Origin: Actinomycetes bacterium
GTDB lineage: Bacteria > Actinomycetota > Actinomycetes > Propionibacteriales > Nocardioidaceae
Assembly: GCA_023415395.1 (NCBI GenBank)
Contig: JAEZKN010000602.1
Location: forward strand, 1 to 14,670
DNA length: 14,670 nt
Reading direction: 5' to 3'
The notes below the pieces were generated by a model. That model was not told where the DNA came from. It saw only the letters and a list, made by a program, of their open reading frames with translations, and ran no database searches. Shown here in pieces: positions 6,902 through 13,363 of the stretch. The first letter of the stretch is position 1. Every line of letters begins with the position of its first letter. The position numbers and the translations under genes are program-made.

Positions 6902-7450
6902 TTGGAGACCATCGAGGTCCTGGTGGGCCGGATCGGCAAGCCCCACGGCATCCGCGGCGACGTCACCATCGACGTCCGCACCGACGAGCCGGAGCGCCGG
7001 TTCGCGCCGGGCACCGTGCTGCGCTGCGAGCCGCCGCGCGGCTCGCACACGCCTCACCGCACGCTCACCGTCGAGAGCGCCAAGTGGCACCAGTCGGTGC
7101 TGCTGGTCCGCTTCGAGGAGGTCCCGGACCGCAACGCGGCCGAGGCCGCCCGGGGGATCCTGCTGCACGCGGACCTGCCTGCCGATGCCACCCCCGAGGA
7201 CCCCGACGAGTACTACGACCACCAGCTCGTCGGCCTGGCGGCGTACGACGTCGACGGCGCCGCGCTGGGTGAGGTCTCCGGCCTCGTGCACGGCGGCGCC
7301 CAGGACCTCCTCGTCGTGCGCACCCCCGATCGCCGGGAGGCACTCGTGCCGTTCGTGAAGGCCCTGGTGCCCGAGGTCGACGTCGCGGGCGGCCGGGTCG
7401 TCATCGCCGACCGGCCGGGGCTCGTGACCCCGCTGCCCGACGAGGACTGA
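6902..7450 (+). CDS. rimM: 16S rRNA processing / ribosome maturation factor RimM
   Basis: RimM binds S19 and helps mature the 30S head. The product is 182 residues from a TTG start. The N-terminal RimM beta-barrel begins METIEVLVGRIGKPHGIRGDV (the GKxHGxxGxV motif, 12-21), and the C-terminal PRC-barrel starts at EYYDHQLVGL (103-112) and contains QDLLVV (134-139) and LVPFVKALVPEVD (148-160). Length and order of domains are normal. A rare TTG start may keep expression low relative to rpsP, together with the upstream hairpin (inference). The trmD gene follows after 11 bases, the usual rimM-trmD pair. Confidence 0.95.
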   Translation: METIEVLVGRIGKPHGIRGDVTIDVRTDEPERRFAPGTVLRCEPPRGSHTPHRTLTVESAKWHQSVLLVRFEEVPDRNAAEAARGILLHADLPADATPEDPDEYYDHQLVGLAAYDVDGAALGEVSGLVHGGAQDLLVVRTPDRREALVPFVKALVPEVDVAGGRVVIADRPGLVTPLPDED

Positions 7451-7461
7451 GGCGCGTCCCG

Positions 7462-8658
7462 ATGCGGATCGACGTCCTCACGATCTTCCCCGACTACCTC
7501 GCTCCGCTCGAGCTCTCGCTCGCGGGCAAGGCCCGGGCCACGGGCCTGATCGACGTCCGGGTGCACGACCTGCGGCAGTGGACCCACGACCGGCACCGCA
7601 CCGTCGACGACACACCGTACGGCGGGGGCGCCGGCATGGTGATGAAGCCCGAGCCGTGGGGCGAGGCCTTCGACGCGCTCGACGTGGCGGGCGCGACCAT
7701 CGTCTTCCCCACGCCCTCGGGGCAGCCGTTCACCCAGGCGATCGCGCGCGAGCTGGCGACGCGCGAGCGTCTCGTCTTCGCGTGCGGCCGCTACGAGGGC
7801 ATCGACCAACGCGTCCTCGACGACGCCGCCGACCGGGCCGAGGTGCGCGAGATCTCCCTCGGCGACTACGTCCTCAACGGGGGAGAGGTGGCCGCGCTCG
7901 CCGTCACCGAGGCTGTGGTGCGCCTGGTCCCGGGCTTCATGGGCAACGCGGAGTCCCTGGTCGAGGAGTCCCACTCCCTGACCGACGCGGGGGCGAGCCT
8001 GCTGGAGTACCCCGTCTACACCAAGCCCGCCTCGTGGCGCGGTCGCGAGGTGCCGCCGGTGCTGCTCTCGGGGGACCACGGCGCGATCGCGGCGTGGCGG
8101 CGCGACCAGGCGCTCCGGCGTACCGTCGAGCGGCGACCGGACCTGGTGCCGGCCTCCGCCCTCCTCGCGGACCTCGAGATCCGGCCGGTCGAGCCGGCGG
8201 ACGCCGGTGAGCTCTTCGTGCTCCAGCGGGCCTGCTGGGTCCAGGAGATGCACGACAACCCGGGGGTGCGCATCCCCGCGCTGCACGAGACCTATGACGA
8301 CCTGCGCGACTGGATCGCGCGCGACACCGTCCTGGTCGCCCGTTCGGCGGGGCGCCTGGTCGGCGCGGTGCGTGCCTCGCTCGACGGGGACGCGTGGGAG
8401 GTCGGCCGGCTGATGGTGGCCCCCGACGTGAGCGGGCGCGGCCTCGGTCGCGCGCTGCTGGAACGCATCGAGGCGCTCGCGCCGCGGACGGCGACGTCGT
8501 ACGCGCTGTTCACGGGCGCCGGCAGCGAGCGCAACCTGCGCATGTACAAGAAGGCCGGCTACCGCCTGCAGCGCGACCCGGGTGCCGCCCCGGAGGGTGC
8601 CGTGCGTCTCACCAAGCCGCGCCGCAACACCGCCGAAACCGGCGACGCGCACCTGTAA
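7462..8658 (+). CDS. trmD: tRNA (guanine37-N1)-methyltransferase TrmD fused to a C-terminal GNAT acetyltransferase domain
   Basis: Residues 1-232 are a complete TrmD, which methylates G37 of tRNAs with SAM and prevents +1 frameshifting. Visible marks are MRIDVLTIFPDYL (1-13), TPYGGGAGMVMKPEP (51-65), the trefoil-knot SAM loops CGRYEGIDQRV (108-118) and SLGDYVLNGGE (132-142), and EVPPVLLSGDH with RRDQALRRT (196-221). D175 in HSLTDAG is my candidate for the catalytic aspartate. TrmD normally ends near residue 240-250; here translation continues without a break into a GNAT domain (about 238-386: LEIRPVEPADAGEL start, core RLMVAPDVSGRGLGRALL at 316-333 with the acetyl-CoA loop SGRGLG, then NLRMYKKAGY). 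The total of 398 residues and uninterrupted frame indicate a real fusion. The stop overlaps the proposed GlnR box. The acetyltransferase substrate is unknown. Confidence 0.93.
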   Translation: MRIDVLTIFPDYLAPLELSLAGKARATGLIDVRVHDLRQWTHDRHRTVDDTPYGGGAGMVMKPEPWGEAFDALDVAGATIVFPTPSGQPFTQAIARELATRERLVFACGRYEGIDQRVLDDAADRAEVREISLGDYVLNGGEVAALAVTEAVVRLVPGFMGNAESLVEESHSLTDAGASLLEYPVYTKPASWRGREVPPVLLSGDHGAIAAWRRDQALRRTVERRPDLVPASALLADLEIRPVEPADAGELFVLQRACWVQEMHDNPGVRIPALHETYDDLRDWIARDTVLVARSAGRLVGAVRASLDGDAWEVGRLMVAPDVSGRGLGRALLERIEALAPRTATSYALFTGAGSERNLRMYKKAGYRLQRDPGAAPEGAVRLTKPRRNTAETGDAHL

Positions 8659-8692
8659 CCCAAGCGAAACAGACGCTGGAGTCGGGTGAAAC
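8655..8692 (+). promoter_or_regulatory. GlnR-type nitrogen regulator box upstream of amtB
   Basis: GTAAC (8655-8659), six bases, GAAAC (8666-8670), six bases, TGGAG (8677-8681), six bases, GAAAC (8688-8692). The actinobacterial GlnR consensus, as I recall it, is gTnAC-n6-GaAAC repeated with n6 between units; three of the four elements match fully and the spacing is exact throughout. The first element overlaps the trmD TAA stop. It lies 85 bases before the amtB start, and amtB is a classic GlnR target, activated under nitrogen limitation. Confidence 0.7.
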
Positions 8693-8702
8693 GCCGGCTC
8701 GC

Positions 8703-8736
8703 CAAGATCACCGTCAACCGCCAGAGCGCGACGGTG
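8703..8736 (+). promoter_or_regulatory. Candidate amtB -10 and adjoining dyad
   Basis: CAAGAT (8703-8708) could be a -10 element, with the GlnR box replacing a poor -35. Directly after it, CACCGTC (8709-8715) and GACGGTG (8730-8736) form a perfect 7-base inverted repeat with a 14-base spacer, at or just after the expected start point. It could be a second operator or an mRNA hairpin. Confidence 0.3.
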
Positions 8737-8777
8737 CGTGGGCGACGGCACTCTCCCGAGAATGTAAGAGGTACGCG

Positions 8778-9992
8778 ATGTCTCTCGATCTAGCATGGCT
8801 GCTGCTGTGCGCGGCGCTGGTGATCTTCATGACGCCGGGCCTGGCCTTCTTCTACGGCGGCCTGGTGAAGTCCAAGTCCGTGGTCTCCATGATGATGCTC
8901 GTCTTCGGGTCGATGGGCGTGGTCACGATCCTGTGGGTCCTCTACGGCGCGACCGGCATCGGTGCGCTGGGTGACAGCGGCATCAGCCAGTTCTTCGGCA
9001 ACCCCTTCCAGGACTTCGGCCTGACCGAGGCGGTCAAGGCCGACGACGCGACGCTGGGCGGCATCGCCTTCGGCGCCTCGTTCGCGATCATCACGGTCGC
9101 GCTCATCTCCGGCGCGATCGCCGACCGCGCCCGGTTCTTCCCCTGGCTGCTCTTCGCGGGCGTCTGGGCCACGCTGGTCTACTTCCCGGGCCAGGCCTGG
9201 GTCTGGTCCGGCTGGATCCTCAACGGTGACTTCTTCCTGGGCGGCACCGGCGCGCTCGACTGGGCCGGCGGCACGATCGTCCACCAGGCCTCCGGTGCCG
9301 CCGCGCTCGCGCTGGCGCTCGTCCTCGGCCGTCGCAAGCTCGGCTTCTCCAAGGAGGAGGCGCAGCCGCACAACGTGCCGCTCGTGCTCATCGGCGTCGC
9401 GATCCTGTGGTTCGGCTGGTTCGGCTTCAACACCGGCGTCTACGGTGCCGACGAGGCCCAGACGAGCCTGATCTTCCTCAACACCCTCATCACGCCGGCC
9501 GCCGGCATGCTCGGCTGGATCGTCGTCGAGCACTTCAAGGAGGGCAAGGCCACCGCCGTCGGCGCCGGCTCCGGCGTCGTCGCCGGCCTCGTCGCCATCA
9601 CGCCGGCGTGCGCCCACGTCGACCCGTGGGCCGCGATCCTGCTCGGCCTCCTCGCCGGTGCCGTCTGCGCCCTCGCGGTGGAGCTGAAGTACAAGGCCGG
9701 CTTCGACGACTCCCTCGACGTCGTGGGCATCCACCTCGTCGGCGGGTTCATCGGGTGCCTCTACCTCGGCTTCTTCGCCAAGTACGACGGCGAGGGCCTG
9801 TTCTACGGCGGCGGCCTCGCCCAGCTGTGGTCGCAGCTCTCCTCGTCGGTCGTCGTGATCGCCTGGGCGTTCGCGGTGGCCTACGTCGCCGGCATGGTGA
9901 TCGAGAAGACCATCGGCTTCCGCGCCAAGGAGGACGACGAGGTCGCCGGCCTCGACCTGGCCCTCCACGGTGGCGGCTACGCCCTGGACTGA
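8778..9992 (+). CDS. amtB: Ammonium transporter (Amt/MEP/Rh family)
   Basis: This is an inner-membrane ammonium channel or transporter of 404 residues with about 11 hydrophobic segments. The ATG at 8778 has AAGAGGT (8766-8772) five bases upstream and gives the usual Amt start; the frame is open further upstream but is then a shadow of trmD. Signature elements: FMTPGLAFFYGGLV (17-30), DWAGGTIVHQASG (161-173) with the first pore histidine H169, WFGWFGFNTG (211-220), and DVVGIHLVGG (314-323) with the second, H319. The C-terminus GLDLALHGGGYALD differs from the common GLDxxxHGExAY ending that contacts GlnK. In many actinobacteria amtB sits with glnK and glnD next to ffh; here it stands alone, convergent with a Fic gene, and no PII gene is in the window. 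The upstream GlnR box indicates nitrogen control. Confidence 0.95.
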   Translation: MSLDLAWLLLCAALVIFMTPGLAFFYGGLVKSKSVVSMMMLVFGSMGVVTILWVLYGATGIGALGDSGISQFFGNPFQDFGLTEAVKADDATLGGIAFGASFAIITVALISGAIADRARFFPWLLFAGVWATLVYFPGQAWVWSGWILNGDFFLGGTGALDWAGGTIVHQASGAAALALALVLGRRKLGFSKEEAQPHNVPLVLIGVAILWFGWFGFNTGVYGADEAQTSLIFLNTLITPAAGMLGWIVVEHFKEGKATAVGAGSGVVAGLVAITPACAHVDPWAAILLGLLAGAVCALAVELKYKAGFDDSLDVVGIHLVGGFIGCLYLGFFAKYDGEGLFYGGGLAQLWSQLSSSVVVIAWAFAVAYVAGMVIEKTIGFRAKEDDEVAGLDLALHGGGYALD

Positions 9993-10007
9993 CCCACGCA
10001 TCGCCGG

Positions 10008-10040
10008 CGGGCCCGCTTCCTCTCGGGGGAGGCGGGCCCG
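10008..10040. terminator. Terminator-like hairpin between convergent amtB and Fic gene
   Basis: CGGGCCCGCTTCC (10008-10020) pairs with GGAGGCGGGCCCG (10028-10040), 13 pairs with one G-U, and a 7-base loop. It begins 15 bases after the amtB stop and 10 bases separate it from the Fic stop. There is no strong T tract on either side, as is common in high-GC actinobacteria. It may serve both genes. Confidence 0.65.
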
Positions 10041-10050
10041 TCGTGCGTCC

Positions 10051-11292
10051 TCAGCCCGCGGTGGCTGCGCCGGGGCCGGTCATCCGTCGGCTCGCGGCCT
10101 GGATCCGGTCGCTGAGGTCCCCGATCTCGTCGACGACGGCGGACGCGAGCCAGACCGGCGCCCGGCGCGAGCGCGGCGCCCGGCGCAGGACCCGGGTGTC
10201 CACGAGGCGCTCGATCACGGCGACGGCCTCGTCCTCCTCGACGCCCAGACGCTCGTGGACGAGGCGGGTGGTGACGATCGGCTCGCCGGTGAGGAGGTCG
10301 AGCACCCGGTGCGCCGGCGTCCCCGGCCGGGTGCCCCCGACCGCCGCGCTCCACTGCTCGCGGATCTCGACGAGACGGGTGGCGGTCACCCAGGACTCGG
10401 CCGTGGCGACCCCGGCCGACCGGGCGAGCAGGGCCACGATCGTGCGCGCCCGCCCCGCCCGGTAGGCGTTGAGTGCGGAGAAGTAGTGGTCGCGGTGGAC
10501 CACCAGCGCGGACGCGATGGGGACGGTGACGTGCCGGGTCACCCGGCGCCGCCGCAGGACGGCGTGGATCAGCGCCCGGCCGATCCGGCCGTTGCCGTCG
10601 ATGAAGGGGTGGATGGACTCGAACTGGGCGTGGGCGATCGCGGCCTGGACGAGGGGCGGGAGGTCCTGCCGGTCCAGGAACGCGAACAGGTCCTGGAGGT
10701 AGTCGGGCACCGTGTCCGGCGGCGGGGGGACGTGGAGCGCGTCGCGAGGTGCGTAGTCGCTGCCGCCGATCCAGTTCTGCGTCGTGCGGTACTCGCCGGC
10801 CCGTCCGGCTTCCTCGGGGTTGCGGGCGAACAGCTCACGGTGGGCGGCCAGCACCGCGTCGGAGCGGATCCGCCAGGTCCGGTCGGAGTCGGTGATCAGC
10901 CGGGCCATGGCGGCCGTCGCCGAGGCCATCGAGACCGCCGAGGCGTTCGCTCCCTCGCCCAGGAGCGCTCGCCCGTAGTCGGCGATGCTGGCGTCGACGT
11001 TCTCGATCTTGGAGGAGTCGACCGCCTCGGTGCGCAGCAGCAGGTGGTTGAGCTCGGCCAGGGTGCGTCCGTGGACCAGGTCCAGGTGGCTCAGGCCGCC
11101 GGCGCTGGCCGTGGTCATCGCCGTGAGCGTGCGGTCCATGGGCAGGTCCAGCTCGGCGATCATCGGGGGGAGCGAGGCGGTGACCTCCCGCATGAGCCGG
11201 TCGGCGCGCGGACCGCGCACGGTGCGCTGGCGCCACGGCCGGACCGCGGAGTCGTGGGGAGGCCAGTCGAGCTCCTCGGTCGCCACCGTCAT
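10051..11292 (-). CDS. Fic-domain protein with N-terminal inhibitory motif and C-terminal winged helix
   Basis: The 413-residue protein starts at the ATG at 11292, supported by GGGAGGA seven bases upstream; the frame is open beyond but that part overlaps rplS. The order is: N-terminal Fic_N-like helices (20-110) containing SSKIEN (93-98), which fits the (S/T)xxxE(G/N) inhibitory motif of class II Fic proteins with E97 as the glutamate; the Fic core (about 140-250) with YRTTQNWIGG (168-177) and the complete catalytic motif HPFIDGNGRIGR (228-239); and a winged helix (about 325-385). Such proteins transfer AMP (or another nucleotide moiety) to hydroxyl side chains, often on themselves or other cellular proteins. 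All catalytic residues are present, so it is probably active and autoinhibited. The target is unknown. No antitoxin-like partner gene adjoins it. Confidence 0.92.
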   Translation of the reverse strand: MTVATEELDWPPHDSAVRPWRQRTVRGPRADRLMREVTASLPPMIAELDLPMDRTLTAMTTASAGGLSHLDLVHGRTLAELNHLLLRTEAVDSSKIENVDASIADYGRALLGEGANASAVSMASATAAMARLITDSDRTWRIRSDAVLAAHRELFARNPEEAGRAGEYRTTQNWIGGSDYAPRDALHVPPPPDTVPDYLQDLFAFLDRQDLPPLVQAAIAHAQFESIHPFIDGNGRIGRALIHAVLRRRRVTRHVTVPIASALVVHRDHYFSALNAYRAGRARTIVALLARSAGVATAESWVTATRLVEIREQWSAAVGGTRPGTPAHRVLDLLTGEPIVTTRLVHERLGVEEDEAVAVIERLVDTRVLRRAPRSRRAPVWLASAVVDEIGDLSDRIQAASRRMTGPGAATAG

Positions 11293-11374
11293 GGGACCAT
11301 CCTCCCGGATCCGCGCGGGGCGGGACGGCGGATTTCGCGCCCGGCGCGATCGCATGGAAAGATTGCCCCTCGGT

Positions 11375-11460
11375 GTCGCGGATGCCTCTGCCACAGGGGA
11401 GACGTCCGGCGTCGACACCACCTCAGTCGAAGCAACTGCATCCGCGGCTGACCTGTGGCA
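11375..11460 (+). ncRNA. Structured rplS 5' leader with two crossing long-range helices
   Basis: Arm A GTCGCGGATGC (11375-11385) pairs with A' GCATCCGCGGC (11438-11448): 11 pairs including one G-U. Arm B TGCCACAGG (11389-11397) pairs perfectly with B' CCTGTGGCA (11452-11460). The order is A-B-A'-B', so the helices cross: either a pseudoknot or two exclusive folds. The 40 bases between B and A' can hold two small hairpins (GACG 11401-11404 with CGTC 11410-11413; CGAC 11413-11416 with GTCG 11426-11429, which share one base). B' ends six bases before the ribosome site GAGGAG of rplS. A weak -10-like AAAGAT lies at 11358-11363, putting the start point just upstream of arm A. Autogenous control by L19 is a reasonable inference. 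Confidence 0.6.
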
Positions 11461-11476
11461 CTCGCGAGGAGAGACA

Positions 11477-11827
11477 ATGAGCAACGTCATTGCCGAGCTC
11501 GGCAACGCCATCAAGCGCGACGACGTCCCGGACTTCCGCGCCGGCGACACCATCAAGGTCCACGTCAAGGTCGTCGAGGGCAACCGCTCCCGTGTCCAGA
11601 TCTTCCAGGGCGTCGTGATCCGCGTCCAGGGCTCCGGCATCGGTCGCAGCTTCACCGTCCGCAAGGTCTCCTTCGGCGTCGGCGTCGAGCGCACCTTCCC
11701 GCTGAACTCCCCGATCTTCGAGCAGATCGAGGTCGTCACCCGCGGTGACGTCCGCCGGGCGAAGCTCTACTACCTGCGCAACCTCCGCGGCAAGAAGGCC
11801 AAGATCAAGGAGCGCCGCGAGGCCTGA
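11477..11827 (+). CDS. rplS: 50S ribosomal protein L19 (bL19)
   Basis: L19 lies at the interface of the two ribosomal subunits. The product is 116 residues, normal for the family. It starts at the ATG at 11477 with AGGAG (11467-11471) five bases upstream. Conserved parts are FRAGDTIKVHVKVVEGNRSRVQ (20-41), FQGVVIRVQGSGIGRSFTVRKVSFGVGVERTFP as a block over 43-75, and the C-terminal RRAKLYYLRNLRGKKAKIKER (93-113). The upstream leader is unusually structured and probably regulates translation. The usual trmD-rplS adjacency is broken here by amtB and the Fic gene. lepB follows after 35 bases, with a short hairpin between. Confidence 0.98.
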   Translation: MSNVIAELGNAIKRDDVPDFRAGDTIKVHVKVVEGNRSRVQIFQGVVIRVQGSGIGRSFTVRKVSFGVGVERTFPLNSPIFEQIEVVTRGDVRRAKLYYLRNLRGKKAKIKERREA

Positions 11828-11841
11828 GGCAAACCCTCAGG
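11823..11841 (+). terminator. Short hairpin overlapping the rplS stop codon
   Basis: CCTGAGG (11823-11829) pairs perfectly with CCTCAGG (11835-11841) around a 5-base loop CAAAC. The left arm contains the rplS TGA. No T tract follows, so it may be an mRNA-end stabiliser or weak terminator separating the highly expressed rplS from lepB. Confidence 0.4.
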
Positions 11842-11850
11842 ATCGCCCGT

Positions 11851-11856
11851 TAGCCT
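11851..11856 (+). promoter_or_regulatory. -10-like hexamer for lepB, possible leaderless start
   Basis: TAGCCT lies 6 bases before the lepB GTG at 11863, so transcription would start at the start codon. No Shine-Dalgarno is seen before lepB, which supports a leaderless message. The -35 region is not recognisable. Confidence 0.4.
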
Positions 11857-11862
11857 CTGCGC

Positions 11863-12675
11863 GTGACTTCTGACGACCGCGACCCGGCCCCCGTCGCCGA
11901 ACCCGACGAGCCGGTGTCGCGGTCGTCGTCGATTTCGGGCGACGACGCGCCGGGCGCGGACGCGAAGAAGGCGAAGAAGAAGCACCTGCCGGTCTGGCAG
12001 GAGACCCTGCTGCTCCTGGCCATCGCCCTGGTCCTGGCCGTCGTCATCAAGGCGCTCTTCGTCCAGGCGTTCTACATCCCGTCGCAGTCGATGGAGCCGG
12101 GGCTGGTCAAGAACGACCGGATCCTGGTGCAGAAGGTGTCCTACTGGTTCGGTGACGGCCCCGAGCGCGGCGACGTCGTGGTCTTCAAGGACCCGGGCGG
12201 CTGGTTGGGCCCCGCCGACTCCGCCGGCCCCACGAACGGCGTGGCCAGCGTGCTCTCGAAGATCGGGCTCTACCCGAGCGGTGGGCACCTCGTGAAGCGC
12301 GTGATCGGCGTGGCCGGCGACGTGATCACCTGCTGCGACGAGAAGGGGCGGATCCTCGTCAACGGCCAGCCCCTCAACGAGAAGGAGTACGCCCGTCTCG
12401 GCGGCGCGCAGTGCTACGGCCCGATGAAGGGCAACTGCGACTGGGAGGTCGGCCCGGTCCCCGACGGCCACGTCTTCGTGATGGGCGACAACCGCAACAA
12501 CTCCGCCGACTCCACCGTGCACATGTGCCTGAAGACCGACGAGGACTGCACGCTCAACCCCTACGTCGACGTCGACGACGTCGTCGGCAAGGTGTTCGTC
12601 CTCCTCTGGCCGCGCGACCGCTTCACGTTCCTCCACCGTCCGGACACCTTCGCGGACGTGCCGGACGCGTCCTGA
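11863..12675 (+). CDS. lepB: Signal peptidase I
   Basis: This membrane-bound serine/lysine protease removes signal peptides from exported proteins. The product is 270 residues from the GTG at 11863. It has an acidic then Lys-rich cytoplasmic N-terminus (1-42), one transmembrane helix (about 46-66), then the catalytic domain outside. Box B is YIPSQSMEPGL (71-81) with the nucleophile S76; box D is HLVKRVIGVAGD (142-153) with the general base K145; box E is MGDNRNNSADS (207-217). The usual SMxPTL is SMEPGL here. Six cysteines occur outside the membrane segment (157, 158, 184, 192, 222, 229), more than expected, and the last four may form disulfides within the insert between boxes D and E and after box E. 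rnhB follows after 10 bases. Confidence 0.96.
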   Translation: MTSDDRDPAPVAEPDEPVSRSSSISGDDAPGADAKKAKKKHLPVWQETLLLLAIALVLAVVIKALFVQAFYIPSQSMEPGLVKNDRILVQKVSYWFGDGPERGDVVVFKDPGGWLGPADSAGPTNGVASVLSKIGLYPSGGHLVKRVIGVAGDVITCCDEKGRILVNGQPLNEKEYARLGGAQCYGPMKGNCDWEVGPVPDGHVFVMGDNRNNSADSTVHMCLKTDEDCTLNPYVDVDDVVGKVFVLLWPRDRFTFLHRPDTFADVPDAS

Positions 12676-12685
12676 GGTCCCGGTC

Positions 12686-13363
12686 GTGAGCGTCCTGCCT
12701 CGAGGGGTGACGGTCCGGAAGGATGCCGGGCTCTACGGCTACGAGCGCGCCCTGCGGCGCACGGGCATCGAGCCCATCGCCGGGGTCGACGAGGCCGGCC
12801 GCGGCGCCTGCGCCGGGCCCCTGGTCGCCGGCGCCGCGATCCTCCCCGCGGGCAAGGCGGGCGTCATCTCGGGCCTCGCCGACTCCAAACTGCTCACCGA
12901 GAAGGCCCGCGAGCGTTGCTACGACGAGGTCGTCAAGCGGGCGCTGGCCTGGTCGGTGGTCGTCGTCTCGCACGAGGAGTGCGACCGGCTCGGCATGCAC
13001 GTGGCCAACGTCGAGGCGCTGCGGCGGGCCGTCGCGCTGCTCGACCTGCCGCCGGCCTACGTCCTGACCGACGGGTTCCCGGTCGACGGCCTCGGCGTCC
13101 CCGGGCTGGCGGTGTGGAAGGGCGACCGGGTCGCTGCCTGCATCGCGGCCGCGTCGGTGCTGGCCAAGGTCACCCGGGACCGGATCATGACCGAGCTCGA
13201 CGCCGACTGGCCGGCGTACGACTTCAAGACGCACAAGGGCTACATCACCGACGTCCACACGGCCGCGCTGCTCGAGCACGGGCCCTCGCCGGTGCACCGG
13301 ATGCGGTTCGTGAACGTTCGGCGCGCCGCCGGGCTGGAGCCGGGGATAGAGTCGGCGTCGTGA
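12686..13363 (+). CDS. rnhB: Ribonuclease HII
   Basis: RNase HII cuts the RNA of RNA-DNA hybrids, including single misincorporated ribonucleotides. The product is 225 residues from the GTG at 12686, with GAGG eight bases upstream; a GTG at 12707 is an alternative, but the N-terminal LPRGVTVRKDAGL resembles the M. tuberculosis protein. The acidic active site is D35 and E36 in IAGVDEAGRGACAGPLV (31-47), D129 in VLTDGFPVDG and D147 in WKGDRVAACIAAASVLAKV. DSKLLT (66-71) and HKGYITDVH (183-191) are further family marks. The sequence is complete. The stop overlaps the DUF2469 start by four bases (GTGA). Confidence 0.95.
   Translation: MSVLPRGVTVRKDAGLYGYERALRRTGIEPIAGVDEAGRGACAGPLVAGAAILPAGKAGVISGLADSKLLTEKARERCYDEVVKRALAWSVVVVSHEECDRLGMHVANVEALRRAVALLDLPPAYVLTDGFPVDGLGVPGLAVWKGDRVAACIAAASVLAKVTRDRIMTELDADWPAYDFKTHKGYITDVHTAALLEHGPSPVHRMRFVNVRRAAGLEPGIESAS
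13347..13352 (+). promoter_or_regulatory. -10-like hexamer inside rnhB for the DUF2469 gene
   Basis: TAGAGT lies 7 bases before the GTG at 13360. It could provide a leaderless message for the DUF2469 gene in addition to read-through from rnhB. Inferred from spacing and the same pattern elsewhere in the window. Confidence 0.3.

Noticed and set aside
9970..11451. 493-codon plus-strand frame opposite the Fic gene
   Set aside because: The minus-strand Fic protein has complete catalytic motifs; the plus frame is a compositional shadow.
11736..11751. GTCACC/GGTGAC inverted repeat inside the 3' part of rplS
   Set aside because: Falls wholly in conserved coding sequence (VTRGDV) and is explained by codon choice.
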